Below are positions 34,321 through 46,458 of a DNA stretch of 64,000 bases, piece by piece; position 1 is the first letter of the stretch; the number at the start of each line of letters is the position of its first letter. The stretch covers positions 1,000,617-1,064,616 of the forward strand of contig KB445803.1 in the NCBI GenBank assembly GCA_000320605.2, read 5' to 3'. Under the pieces are notes generated by a model. That model did not search any database, had not been told where the DNA came from, and was given only the letters and a program-made list of their open reading frames with translations. This DNA comes from Gelatoporia subvermispora B. Taxonomy: Eukaryota; Basidiomycota; Agaricomycetes; Polyporales; Gelatoporiaceae. The position numbers and the translations under genes are program-made.

Positions 34321-34330
34321 CTTTTATATG
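34321..34330 (-). promoter_or_regulatory. TATA box of ribonuclease copy B
   Basis: The minus strand reads catataaaag about 60 bp before the ATG. In copy A the same place (13630-13638, also about 65 bp upstream) reads agttaaaag. The matched position supports a real core promoter that is altered in copy A. Confidence 0.65.
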
Positions 34331-35010
34331 CTCATTTCGTTGTATACTGTTGCGCATCGTGAGAGTCAACATCGTGCGATGGAGCAATGCATGTGTGCAC
34401 GGTACTCGGAGACAAGGACTTGGAGACGAGCAGTGGCCGAAAGTCCGCTGCTCCGTACAGGATGGTAGGATTCTATGCTGCTGTCACAGGGAGCCCGCGA
34501 CTCATCAGTAAGACGAATTACGCCCTGAGACATCCTCGTCCCGAGATTGTGGCTTCTAGATCAGATTCCTGAAATCCGAAAGTGGTTGGCGGCGAAATTC
34601 GAAACAGCCAAAGCACATGGGAAGTAGTCAAGTTGAAATTTGTTGGTGAGTCTGCTCGACGGTCGTTCAGAAGGATTGCGCAGGTTGTAGTGTGAAAGTT
34701 TCCTCCCAGTGTAGTAGATGCCTTCAATTCCACTGACGTAGTCCATGCATGGGGCTGATGGAAGCAAACAGAGCAAAAATCAGATACTTCGTGAGTTCAG
34801 CATTGTCGGTCGGCGACCGACCGTACACCGGTGCTCGGCAGTCAGGTGGCTTCGCTGCTGCAGGAAGCGGCTGTAAGGTGTTTTTATACATACCGTGATC
34901 AAATTTGCACAACATTCGGAGACAGGGGTCCAAGCAGCATCGCGGAGTTGGTCTTGTGATGTTCAATAGGCTCAGGGCTGGCCTGCTGCTTACGGACCTG
35001 AAAAGTGTCG
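34331..35010. other. Spacer between ribonuclease copy B and the right direct repeat
   Basis: About 680 bp with only short domain-free open frames. No promoter, RNA gene or repeat is recognisable. Confidence 0.4.
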
Positions 35011-35209
35011 TCAGATGCACGGAGGTACTGCCTTGAGCGTGAGATTTCCGTGTTGGAGACAGACCGCGCCGCTGCCTCCAGTATCTGTGAAATGAGATAG
35101 AGCCGGCGTATGTCGAGGATTCCAGTCAGCGCATCTCGATGCAACATCGGGAAGTCGTTGAATAGGAAATGCATCTTGTAAATCGCGCAATGACGAAGGA
35201 GGAGCGCTG
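35011..35209 (+). repeat. Direct repeat, right copy (partner 32299-32499)
   Basis: This copy keeps an open minus-strand frame (..HFLFNDFPMLHRDALTG.. continuing ..LEAAARSVSNTEISRSRQYLRASDD) where the left copy is shifted. The reading suggests a fragment of a repeated, once coding element of unknown family. The partner lies 2.7 kb away on the same strand, with ribonuclease copy B between them. Confidence 0.65.
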
Positions 35210-35601
35210 TTGCCTGGGAGCAGTTAACTTGGTTAACCCACTCCAGGCCCGAAATGACGAAGGCGAAGTTCCTGATAGTGCGAATGGATTGGGCCCAAGG
35301 AGAAGGACCAACAAGTTATCATCAATTCGGAAAGTCTGTCCATTTCCCTCAGGTCACGTGGCACCTCCCGATCCAGCAAGCGAGACTAAGTATCCAGTGG
35401 CGGGACGAGAAGCTCAAGCCCAAGTCATTACCGTGGGCCTGGTAAGTTCAGCGTCGTGAAGTAGTGTGCCTTAGCCCCGTACTGTCTGAGCTATCTTCAT
35501 CCAACTTGGGACTGCACTGGAGAAGACGAACTGATTTGCTGGGGTGGCTCCTCCGAAGCAGCAACCTACGGATTCAGACGCGCTCGCTTGCCATTGACCC
35601 C

Positions 35602-38489
35602 ATGGCGGTCGACCTCCAGAAACCCGTAGTGCAGGCAGCGTCGGCTCCGCCACAAACGCGGCCGGACTCGCGCACGCTTGCAAACCTCTCTGACATCCTC
35701 TCATGTCTTTCTTCACTGGAGTCCGAAGAAGCCGACCTTTCGACATCTCTTTCTGAGCTGCTGGCGGCTCGCGAGCCTATCGTGAACTCTCTGACGCGGC
35801 TACAATCCCTCGTACCCCAGCTGGATAGCCTAAGCACGGAGGCGCGTGAGCTGCACGACACAGTTGCGGTTACTGCACGCACGGCGGACAATGTTGGCGG
35901 GCGAGTGCGCACGCTCGACGAGGAGATGCGCCGCGTGCGCGAGGCGGCGGAGCGCGTCGGGCAGGTCATGGAGCTGAAGGTCTTTCGTACTCTGAGACCT
36001 ATGTATGTAGTCCTCATGATATACATAGGCATCCTTGTCTGCGCTGCAAGACGCAATGGCACAAAAGGACTGGGAGTCGGCGACGCGCCATTGTGCGCGG
36101 GCAATGTCCCTGCCGTGCGAAGTTCTCCAGGGTCGCTTTGCAGAGACCGCAGTTGTGAGCAAGATAGTCCCACATGCATAGCGCTTTGCTTGACTTAAAC
36201 CAGCCCACAGAAGATAGCCCACTTCCTCCGGCAGAGACATTACAACAGGCTCGCGAAGAGCTATTGGCCATATTCCGGCGCGAGTTCGAGAAGGCATCTC
36301 AGTCTCGCGACGCCGCGGCGACGAGTCGTTTCTTCAAGCTCTTCCCTGCCATCGGTTGGGAGGAGGAAGGCTTGCAAGCGTACGCTAATTTTGTCGTGGA
36401 CCTCATCCGCATTCGGCCACCGGCTTCTGCAAAGAGTGCGTCCCCTCCGTACTGGATCATATTATCAAACACTTATATCATTCTCCTTAGCATCGTCTCC
36501 CTTGTATTATATTGCCGCTCTGACAGCTTTGTTTGAGAGCATAGCGAAGATTGTTGACCAACATCAGCCTGTTGTGGAGAAGTACTATGGCCCTGGAAAG
36601 ATGGCGCGCGTTCTGGAGCGTCTCCTGCAGGAATGCGATCGTGTGGTCAAAGACCTGCTAGAGGGCTGGGAAGAAGCTCGGTCTATGAAGCGTAAGGTTG
36701 GCACAGTGCCGCTGAACGATGTATCTAGGCTGATATTTTCGCAGCTTTCGGACATCACGAACGTTGGGTCGCAGTACTCGCTTTCCCCGGCGATACGGAA
36801 ACAGCCGTCACAGACTGGGGTAATAGACGAGGATATCATTGATCCTCGTGAGATTGACAAAGTACTGACGGAGATTGCTGGGATGAGCGGACGGTGGGCA
36901 TTGTTCCGTAAGTTCATGTACGGACGTCTCCAGGCAAGTTCCCCCAGGAGTCCTTCGATGTACGGGCTCTCACAATCACTTATCAGGACTACGCGTCCGA
37001 TGACGAAGGAGATGAAGACGGAGACATCAATGGCCAAAGAAATGGGTCTGCCGATGCGTCCGAGCTCCCCTTGTCGCCAGCCAAGTCAGCAGACAGTTTC
37101 CAAGTGCTCGAGAAGTCGTCCTCTCAGAAAAGATTCGACGACATCCTCAGCACATACTACGTCCCTCTCGAAGTATGGTATGCACGTACGATCATCGATA
37201 AGGTCAGTCAGCCTCGTATAGATGCAAAATTTTTGTACCAACAGCTATCCAGGCACATCGTTTCTCCAACCCAGACGTATCGCAGTCACCAGCGATGACG
37301 ACTACTCCAGACGATGCGTTCTACATCTTGAAAGCGGTGCTCCTGAGAATGGTGTCGACGGGTTCCACAACAGTGGTACAACGCACATCAGAGCAGCTTC
37401 ACGAGGTCATGGACCGCGAATATGCCGGTATTATCAAGAAGAAACTTGATGACGTGTATCGAACGGGCGGGACGACAGGTCCCGGTGCCAGAGGAGATAA
37501 GGTAGAACGAGAGAATCGCCAAACGTTCATCGTGAGTAGCGCACGCCTTGAAGGATCACCGTTGTTTATAGCTCAAACCTTTCTCAGATCTTGCTGAACG
37601 ATTTGGACATATCTTCGTCCCATATGGAGCGATTAGTCAAGGACATTTGTTCTTCGACCGCCATCAGCCAGAACTACATCAACGCTGACGTGGAGACAGT
37701 GAAGAGCGGTGTATCCTCCTTCATGAATATCGTACCCAAATTCCGTTCAACATTGCGAGTGAGTCAAGCAAGGTATAAGCTCGGGTCCACGCGCTCACAT
37801 TCCGTCACATCCAGAACGGCGTCGAGCAACTTTTCAATCAGCTGCTGCGACCGAAAATGCGGACATTTATCATCGACGTCTACAAAGATATCTCGTATGC
37901 CTTGGATGAGGAGTCATATGCGGCTGCCGAGTACCAGGATCTCGTGCGTAAGCGCTTCATCAAGGCCTGGGAGAGCCTGGTCGATGGATATAAGGTCAGA
38001 AGCAATCCCACTAACATCATTGATCTGCGACTTACGTGTATACTGTAGGATATATTCACTGAGGCCAATTACCGCTTATTCTTTGGGCTCGCAGTCGATG
38101 TTCTCGTACGGCCATGGGAGAAGTTTGTGATGAGCCTTAAATACAGCGAAGTAAGTCCCCCATAACCTTCTGATGTTGTCCGCGTATTTGATCTCCTCGA
38201 AATCCATAGCTCGGTGCAATCCGCTTTGACCATGATCTACGGTCGATCACAACCTACCTCTTCTCCCAAACAGTATTTGGTGACATCCGAGAGAAATTAG
38301 TTCGCTTGCAACAGATTTCTATGGTGCTTAATCTTGATTCGGTACGTTACACCATTCATGCCGCCACTTCTGTGTTCTTAGACTTGCATTGTACAGGAGG
38401 AGGATGTTGACGAGTTTTACAATGGCTCGGGCATTGCATGGCAACTGACCGAGCAGGAGGTTCGCTCGATCGCGAATTTGAGAGTCTGA
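35602..38489 (+). CDS. COG4: Conserved oligomeric Golgi complex subunit 4
   Basis: The start at 35602 gives MAVDLQKPVVQAASAPPQTR, then a heptad-rich N terminus (LDSLSTEARELHDTVAVTARTADNVGGRVRTLDEEMRRV). Splicing continues into ASLSALQDAMAQKDWESATRHCARAMSLP.., ..ETAVPTEDSPLPPAETLQQAREEL and RFFKLFPAIGWEEEGLQAYANFVVDL, which is the COG4 signature. Later exons contain YYGPGKMARVLERLLQECDRVVKDLLEGW, ILLNDLDISSSHMERLVKDI and LRPKMRTFIIDVYKDISYALDEE. The stop at 38489 follows ..EVRSIANLRV. COG4 is in lobe A of the eight-subunit COG tether, which retrieves Golgi enzymes on intra-Golgi vesicles and contacts SNAREs and Sly1. At least eight short introns are present. Length (about 750 residues) is normal. 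Confidence 0.93.
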
Positions 38490-38592
38490 ACGGACATTTC
38501 AGCGGTTTCTCTAGGGAGCAACGTATGCTATACAGATAATAGGACAACATCATCCAATGTCCATGCATGGGTATACCGATTGTAGAGTACAT

Positions 38593-39545
38593 TTATCCTC
38601 GCCGGAGGGCGTCGAGCCTGGCTTGAAGAGCATCCTCGTCCGTCAACCCACCGCTCGGGCCATCTCCGCTACCGCCACTACCACCGCTCGTCTGTGAGGG
38701 ACCGTGGTCGCCCACTGCCACTGCCTGGCGGTGCTCTGTGAGAGGAGAGGAAATACCCAAGCCGGTGGGGGCTTCTGACAACTGTATGTGCGTGAGAAGA
38801 ATATCAGGTACATGTTATAGTAGCAGCACACCTGCTGGCTTAGATCAACACCAATCTCGTCCAAGACTTGCTTCAGGATCTTGTCACCCTCCTCCTCTTC
38901 GTCTTCCAGATCGTCATCCATGACATCGTCCACAGCGTCAGACATCATCTCTTCCTTCATGTCCATGGTTGCGCTTTCCCGCTCAAACTCGGTCATGATG
39001 CGCTGAATTTGAGGGAGGTTGAGCCCACGGTTCATTGCACCCATCGCCTGCAAGCCTGACTTAGCAGCCGACACCTCTGACGATCAGAGCGAAACTTACC
39101 CGGGTAGCACCTCGCATTGCCTCTGCCATCTGCTGATTACTCCGTAGAGTCTGTATCCGGAGACCAACAGCCTGCAACTGTGTGCGCATCTGGTAGAATT
39201 TCTGTGTATATTTTCGCGTTCGGACGAGGTCCTTTGCCATAACCTTGCATGCATTCTAGAATGTGACGTTAGGTCAGTGGAGTGTAGACCATGCAGATCG
39301 GGGAGACATACTAGTTGGCCTGCCTTCGCGCTCTTCTTAATGTCTACTACAAGCTTCTTCTCCTGCTGCTCGAGTTTTGTCCGCTCGCGATCGAGCTCGC
39401 GTTGCGCCTTAGCGAGAGCGCGTTGATGCTGGCGCAGTCGCTCCGCCGGGGTGACTGTGCGTCCGAAGAGCGTCTCCTAGAGTCTCATACGGGATTAGTA
39501 GAGAAGTCCTAGCAAGAATGAATGTATAATCACAATGATATTCAT
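38593..39545 (-). CDS. VPS2: ESCRT-III subunit Vps2 (CHMP2 family)
   Basis: Exon 1 encodes just MNII (start 39545, donor gtgatt). It is followed by ETLFGRTVTPAERLRQHQRALAKAQRELDRE and KKLVVDIKKSAKAGQ, the basic first helices that bind membranes. Helix 2-3 sequence (CKVMAKDLVRTRKYTQKFYQMRTQLQAV) and the acidic autoinhibitory region (MSDAVDDVMDDDLEDEEEEGDKILKQVLDEIGVDLS) match Vps2 rather than Vps24 or Snf7. The C terminus ends with a MIM1-type helix (DEDALQARLDALRRG) that recruits the Vps4 ATPase. Vps2 caps ESCRT-III polymers in multivesicular-body formation and in cytokinesis. The length (about 220 residues) is normal. It is divergent from a zinc-finger gene 164 bp away. Confidence 0.93.
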
Positions 39546-39709
39546 CCTGAGAAAGCAATGAGAACCCCGTTGCACTGACGTCGACGTAGATTGGGATGAG
39601 TTGAGTAGGCGCCCTCGCAGTCGATGTGCCATGTGCGCGCGTGCGGCCCGAACGCGCCTGATCACCTTCGCATTTCAGCATCGACCAAAGCAACATACAA
39701 TTCCAAACC
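39546..39709. promoter_or_regulatory. Short bidirectional promoter, VPS2 and CUZ1-like gene
   Basis: Only 164 bp separate the two divergent start codons, so a shared core region must drive both. No clear TATA box is visible. The call rests on gene geometry. Confidence 0.55.
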
Positions 39710-40690
39710 ATGGCGGATATTCCCTCTATCGGTGCCCATTGCTCGGTGACTAGTTGCAATGTAAACGATTTCCTTCCAATGCGCTGTCGATGCGACCAGC
39801 TGTTCTGCAAGGACCACATCTCGCCAGAATCGCACTCATGCCCGGTCGACCCTGCCGCAAAGGAATCGTCAGAGCCAGCCGAGAAATTGCAGCGATGTGC
39901 TCTCGATAAATGCAGCAAACCCAGCCTCGAGGCATTCGTCTCGGACAATACGAATACCTCTGGCAGAATTCCTGCGGTGTGCCACCAGTGTCGACTTTCC
40001 TACTGTGCTATGTATGCTTCTACTCCATGCCTTCATGTGCCAGGAATGTTTTTATAGGGCGCTACAGTCATCGAGACCCGTCGTCGCATTCGTGCAGCGG
40101 TGAAACCGCACAACCTGCCAATGAGCGACGAAATGAGGCCGCTCATGCTCTCCTAGTCAAGCATTTCCTATCCAAACAGGACGCTACGACCACGACGGTA
40201 GTCAACCCACGTCCTATAGCAGCATCGAGCAATCCGAAGAAGGCTGCACAGATCAGGCAAGTCGAATTGATGAAGATGCGCCACCATGCACAACCTGCGG
40301 ATCCTAAAGACAAGAGCGCCGGAGTGCCCATTAGTGAAAGGCTTCACCTGAAAGTGACAGTCGACGGTAGCAATTCTATCGAACGTCTCTTTTGGCTTAG
40401 AAAGGTATCGTACAACTGGTTTATCGAATATACTGCTTTCCATACCAAAAGGTCACCGTTAGACCATCGGAGCTGGCAGAGCTATCGATCTACTCGCAAA
40501 GCAACTTGGTGTATCCACGTCATCAGTACGTTGATGCCCTTTAATCCGACCTTCGCCTCTCAAATTGCAATGACAGCCTTTGCACCTTCTGAAAGTGGGG
40601 CTTGAAGATGGTGAAAATGTTCGGATCGCTACTGACCAGCTACTTGCTACCCAAGTAGAAGACGGGGCACCGGTTATATTGTCTCGATAG
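39710..40690 (+). CDS. AN1-type zinc-finger, ubiquitin-like protein (Cuz1/ZFAND-like)
   Basis: The start at 39710 gives MADIPSIGAHCSVTSCNVND followed by FLPMRCRCDQLFCKDHISPESHSCP, an AN1 zinc finger. A second Cys/His-rich unit (CALDKCSKPSLEAFVSD.., AVCHQCRLSYC, then HRDPSSHSC across an intron) is a further AN1 finger. The C-terminal half starts RLHLKVTVDGSNSIERLFWLRK and, after introns, continues AGRAIDLLAKQLGVSTSS and LEDGENVRIATDQLLATQVEDGAPVILSR, a ubiquitin-like fold. Two AN1 fingers plus a C-terminal UBL is the layout of yeast Cuz1, which links Cdc48 and the proteasome during arsenite stress. Function is by family. The stop is at 40690. Confidence 0.82.
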
Positions 40691-40869
40691 GAGACATCAA
40701 TGGATTCTTGCATTTGTACATCATCAGCTGTCGAATCATGCATTTCCGCGTTATGGTCATGAGATTAATCCGAGGGCCCCAAATGGTATCGAATAATATG
40801 CATAGCTAATTACAATGACTCCCGTAGCAGAAAGTAGACGTTATCGACAAGCAAGCACGTTGCAGGAAG

Positions 40870-43800
40870 CTATGCTACCAGAGCAGCTAATCTGCGGAGA
40901 TGAGGAACGTTGAGATATGCGGGGACATATGTCTCTAGGCCGGAGACTTCTCGTGGGAGTGGCAACTCGTATGGTCCCACTTCCTCCGTCTCGGGAGCGA
41001 GGAGCAGGTGGTCGTTACGGTCATTTGCGACGACACGAGACGCCACAACACGCAAGATCTCTGGCGAGATCGGGTTCTAATGAACGCAGTCAGCGCTTTG
41101 GCAATCACGAAGATGTTAGAACCGGACATACCTCGTAGTCCGCGACGTAGTAGTTCGTGCACATTCGCTGGATCTGGGTTGGTGTGAGCATCCAGCAGAC
41201 ATCGTAAATGATCTCGATATCAGCGGGGGTGGACTGATAGACATGATGTCAGAGAGTGCAGATCATGCGGATATACGAGTTCTTACCTTCTTCAACTGCA
41301 GCAGTTTGGTGGCCTGCATCAAATGCTCCAATTGTAGAGTGCCTTCAGGCATGTCATGAGACTTGCACCACTCCTCGATACGGGTGATGTTATACTGGAT
41401 TTGCATGGCTATGGTCGCACATCACGTCAAGACATGCCGAAGAGGTGCGAAAAGGAGCCATACCTCGCTTCCATGACGAGAAGTTGCGTCTCATGAGTAG
41501 GTCATTAAAGCTTGTAACACCGATAAGCTTAAGGAGTTCAGTGACGACTTGCTGCACCACCGAATCCTCCATGTAGTAGCTCTTCAAACTCTTCCAGACT
41601 TTGTTCAGCAGGTTCAGGATATCGTCCATGCTAAATGCCGGCTGGGTGTTGGAGTTGAGGAGTCGGTTGAATAACCGGCCTCCGCCGTCCGTCGTCGTGA
41701 AGCCTGGTAGTGACTGGCTCTCAATGAGAGCAGGGATGACCATCTTCGAAAGCCGCTTCTTCGTCTCTAGCATCCAGGTGTGGTATATGTTGTATTCTAG
41801 ACTGTCCAGGTCGTGCTTGACGACAGAGACCAATCGCTCATAGTCCGCCCATTCGAAGGGACGCACAGCGTTCTCCTCTCCCGGGCCAATGCCTTGCAGC
41901 ATGTCGCTCTCGGCGACGCAAATGAAAGAGAGCATCTCGTGAACGTTCGAGAGCCAGAAGATTCCGGGAATGATTGCATCCTCTCCTTGGAAGGACTATA
42001 CAGGGGTCAGCTTGGCGTTCGCCTTAAGTATACACGCGACTTACCATGACATGCGACTGAATGGTTTGCATGACATTGGCGAGGAACCTCTCGCTCTCGG
42101 GGATGAGACCATACTTCCACATCTCGTTCGTGATGAGACTGATGAGGTTCGCAGGGAAGAGAATTTCCTTCACGGCAGACGGGTTCGTTAAACTCGGCGC
42201 AGGGATCTTCAGGCCGCGGACGAGACCATCCAAGACGTCCTCGTCCAGGTGCTTAATGTCCTGCATGAGCCGAATCTTCTCTTCCGCAGGGTCGTCGTAA
42301 ATGTCGGCAAGGCCGTTGGGCGCGCGGAATCTGGGCAGCCCATCTTCGCCGTTGTACGCGACAGATACAGCCCGGGGATTCGACGCCTGGCTGCGTTTTG
42401 CGTTGATCATCAGCTCATCCGCCGATGTCCTGTTGTCGATGGGGTTGATGGCGTAGACGCCAGCAGAACTGTGTCTGCGCTGATGCGCACGCGAGCTAGA
42501 TGGGGAAAGTCCGACACCATTTGTACTTGCAGCTGCGCTTCCGATATCCCCGAGTCGTAGATTAGGGGCGAAAGTTGGCGAAGTGGGCTCTGCACGCTGG
42601 CCTCTTGTCAGGACATTGAGGGCGTTGGCACGGTTCAGCTGCTCGCGGAGGTTGCTGACTTCATTCTTGAGTGTCAAGATTACAGAACTGTCGTCTGCGT
42701 TTCTGACAGGAATGCTGTCCAAGTTCTTCTGTTGAGACTCAAGCTGAGTGGCCTGAAGAGCGATCGTAGACGCCAGTCTCGAGATCTCGTCCTCTTTCTC
42801 GGCAGCTTTCGCAAGAGCCTCCTCCAGCCGTCTCTCCACGTCCTCCTTAGCGGCCAAGAGCTCCTCACGACGCGTCAGCTCACGCTGCGCAGTCTGAAGA
42901 TCTGTATGGAGCTGCTTGTTGCGGTTGTCCGACTCTTCATGTCTAGTGCCTAGCTGCTGCAGTTGCTGCTCTAGGTCTGCCAGCTTCGCCTGCAGCTCCT
43001 TCTTCTCTTCCGTACGCTTCTGTAATGTCTGAGTGAGCTCGACGACCTTGTTCTCAAGCTTGTAGGAGATCTCCTTGAACTTGGATACTGAGCGCGCCTC
43101 CAATTTCAGCGCCTTCAGCTCCTTCTTAGCCAAACGACGCCGGAGACAAGACTGCAGGTAGATGACGTGCTTGACGTCAGACTTGTACGATCGCCGAATC
43201 ATTCTGTTGTGGCAGGTCAGTCAATTTGCGAGTCGCATGACAGTAAGGCACAACTTACATCCCGCGGAAGAGACTTTGGAGGAGGGTGACCGCGTGGATC
43301 CTCCGGGTATCTGCGAAAGTGCGACGTGTCTGGGCACCGCGAACACCTTCGGAGACAATGAGATGTATTCAGCGAGAGACAGGACATTTACTCACGGCTC
43401 TGAAACAAGATAACACCACGCCTGATGTCCTGGAATCTCTTTAGCTGCAAGTACCTGCGGATACTTGTCTGTAGGCGGGTTGCGGACGCCTCACGCCTGA
43501 CGTTTTCGACGAACTTGCGTGCCGAGATCCCGCGCCACCAGGTCTGGATCTTGATCGTGGCCTGGCGCAAAGTCTGATACTTTTTGACCGCCATCCGTCT
43601 TCGCATGTTCTTCTGCACAATCGTAACGAGGGCGTTCAACCTGTTCGAACGCAGCGACTCCAGAGCCGCAAGCATACCGGCACGGAAGAAGATCTTCGTG
43701 AGACCAGGTTGATACTTGTCGGGGTCATTGATCGTCCGGTCGAGGATGAGCGAGCACAGAGGCTTGAGCTCGAGTGTCTGTATCATTGGCGCCCATTCTG

Positions 43801-46458
43801 AGGAGTGCACGAGCATGTAGTAGCGCTCCGCGAACTCCTCGTAAGTCCAACGCGAGGGATAACCAGCGCAACTGATGCGGATGGTCTCGAGGACACCACA
43901 AGCACGCAGCTGACCCAAGACTTGCTGGGGCGTGAACTCCCAGGCGCGCTTCTGTTCGTTCGGCTTGATGCATCGAATGTAGTGGACGTTTGTTACATTC
44001 AGGGTCTCCATCAGGTTGACGAGCGATGCCTTGAAAATGGACGCCTGTGTTGGTTTTCGCGCAACCGCGCCAGGCTTCTTCGGACCCGGCGACACAGCGG
44101 ACGAGATGAGGGATTGCCGACCAGGGTCGGGGATGATGGACTGGCGTTTGGACGTGCCGGTTGTAGAATCAGAGGGCGTCGGCGATGCAGGAGGAGCGTC
44201 TGGTGCTTTCGTAGCAGCAAACGCCGCGTCAAGAACCTCCTTTAGGAACGCGTTCTTGGTCGCCATAAGCAACGCCATGTGTTCATCGGGCACAGTATCA
44301 CGGTTCTTCTCAAGGAAGCCTTCAACCTCGTACGTGACATCCAAGGCATAATGAGCAATCGTGAACGCAGAATTTCCGAACCTCGGCTTCTTGTAAACTT
44401 TCGCATTCTCCGGCTTCACCAGCTGGTTGTTGAGCTTTTGAAGGAAGGACTGGTCGGTGCCCGATGGAAGGCGTGATTCTTCGTCGAGCAGGGCCATGAC
44501 TCCCAACTTGCCCTCAATAACGTCGATACATGGCTGATTGTCCGAGAAGTCGATGAAAGTCCAATTAATCTTTTCTCGGACGTACTCCTCCTGTTCGAGC
44601 TTGAAGACGTGGGCATTGAACTGGAGCGCGCCGTCAGCCCATTGAATTTGGTGTAAACAGTGGGAACACTTTACCTCCTGCTGCAATTTCTCGTTTGCAT
44701 AGTTGATACAGAATTGCTCGAAGGAGTTCTGTAAAGTCTATTGAGTATACACAACCACGACAGTCTGCCTTTGAGATTACCTTCTGGAAGTGCTCGAAGC
44801 CGTAAATATCCAAGACACCGATGAACATTTCGGCCCTATTGGCGGCCTCGCCGCCTTCACCAGCCAAGCTCTCATTGACAATAGCGACCAACCACTCGAA
44901 CAAGCATGCGTACACGAACTTCGAAACACTGTCACGAACCACCGTCCCCTGCGCCGCATTGAGTGAGGAGATGATCTTCTCCGAACGTGTGGTAATCTGC
45001 TTTTTGATCGTCCATCTCTTGAAGTCGGCAAGTGGGACACCAAGGAAACGCGTCGCCAATTGCAACGCGGGATCTGTGTCGTCGATGACCGCGTCTGATC
45101 GAGTTTGCGTGACCTTGATATTTCCGAGGTGAAGCAGAGCGGAAAGGAGCTTGAACACAGCCCACTGCTTCTCAACACTGATGCCGATGGTGGAAAGTGC
45201 CGTCTGTGTCTGACGGAACTCCTCGGCATCGTCTACACCTGCAATTGGGGTTGATTGCGGGCCTCCCTGATTGAGATAATGGAATTTCGACACATCGGTA
45301 TCAAGCCCGAGATCCTTGCGTTCTTTCAAAGGAGCACCAGCGCATAGCTGGTAGAAGATGTGGTAGTTGCGCTCAATCAAAGGCTGGAAGACAACACGCG
45401 ACCGTTCGAGCAGGTATGTCCTGATTCGTGCACCAACAATTTCTTGTTGACCATCAAATAAGATCTGTATCAAGTGTTAGTGATGCTCGAGAAACATTGG
45501 CAGGTACGGGACTGACTTGAATATACTTGCCGAATCGTGAAGAATTGTCATTACGCGTAGTCTTGGCGTTACCGAAGGCTTCCAGCACGGGGTTAGTCGC
45601 CAGGATCTGACGTTCAACCTCACTGGATTCGTCTAAGGATGCCTTCGTCTTCCCTCTTCCCTTGGAGTCCGGAGGGTTGACAGACGCGAGATATCGCATG
45701 ATAAATTTCGCCTGCAGCGACCAGCATTATAAGCGTAGGTTACAGGCAGAAATAAATGATGCCTCACGGATTCTGTCTTTCCTGCACCACTATAAACGCG
45801 TCAGCCCATAGCGGCCACCACCTGAGACTGAGGGACTCACCTCTCTCCAGAGACAATGATAGTCTGACCCATCCCATCCTTGCTCATAGCAGTGTAGGCG
45901 TCTTCCGCGATGGCGAACAGATGTGGTTCCAGCTCTCCTCTTTTCCGACCATTGTATGCTTGAATGATCTCGGGACCATAGAGCGTTACTCGCTGGAACG
46001 GGTTGACGGCGATGAGGACGATTCCACTGTAGGTGTATATGCTATGTTGTGCGTAACGATTGCGGATAGTATGGAGGACTTCAGTCGTGTTAGTCAATGC
46101 GATGGACGCTGCATAGCGATGGCATACCTGAAGGCTCGTTCAAATGAGAGAGGGTAGCAAGGTCATCAGCCGTCTCCAGTAAGGGCGGGTTCCGCAACGG
46201 TGGCAACCCATCCTTGCCATCCTTGATCTCCTTGACGGTCGTGTCTATTGTGATGTCCTGTACGGTGAGAACCAGTAGTTAGCGGAAGCACAAGAGGTTG
46301 ACATAACCAATACGCACCTTGCCGCGCTCGTCGACGAATACCAGCTTGACTGTCTCGTCTGCATTTCTGGCGGCCGATGTGACTTCGGCAGAGATCCAGC
46401 CTAGTTCCTTATCCGGGAACCATACTCTGGTCCCCTTGCTGTATATGTTTTCGGCCAT
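40870..46458 (-). CDS. MYO2: Class V myosin heavy chain (Myo2/Myo5 family)
   Basis: The start at 46458 opens [20 protein letters not shown], an SH3-like N-terminal subdomain. The motor follows with the P-loop ([19 protein letters not shown], split by an intron near 45780), switch I ([18 protein letters not shown]), switch II ([13 protein letters not shown]) and the SH1/converter region. A row of IQ motifs spans about 43660-43110 (e.g. [30 protein letters not shown]). A coiled coil runs from about 43090 to 42650 and the globular DIL cargo domain fills 42.3-40.87 kb. The stop at 40870 follows ..[19 protein letters not shown]. The product is roughly 1,600 residues, the usual size. It walks along formin-made actin cables carrying secretory vesicles and organelles to the growing tip. 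Confidence 0.95.

Larger units (their letters stand above)
32950..34330 (-). repeat. Copy B of the inverted duplication (partner 13630-15095, plus)
   Basis: Read on the minus strand from 34330, this block has a TATA box, the ribonuclease gene, then about 750 bp that match the sequence downstream of copy A in the same order. One minus-strand frame at 33229-32924 stays open for about 100 codons (..DPGIVDATTYGVRLCVPTVV..) where copy A is broken. Neither copy gives a recognisable product there. Confidence 0.8.

Noticed and set aside
32299..35209. Interpretation of the 200-bp repeat pair as LTRs of a retrotransposon
   Set aside because: The repeats do not show TG..CA ends or a primer-binding site, differ too much from each other, and no gag, protease, reverse transcriptase or integrase frame lies between them.
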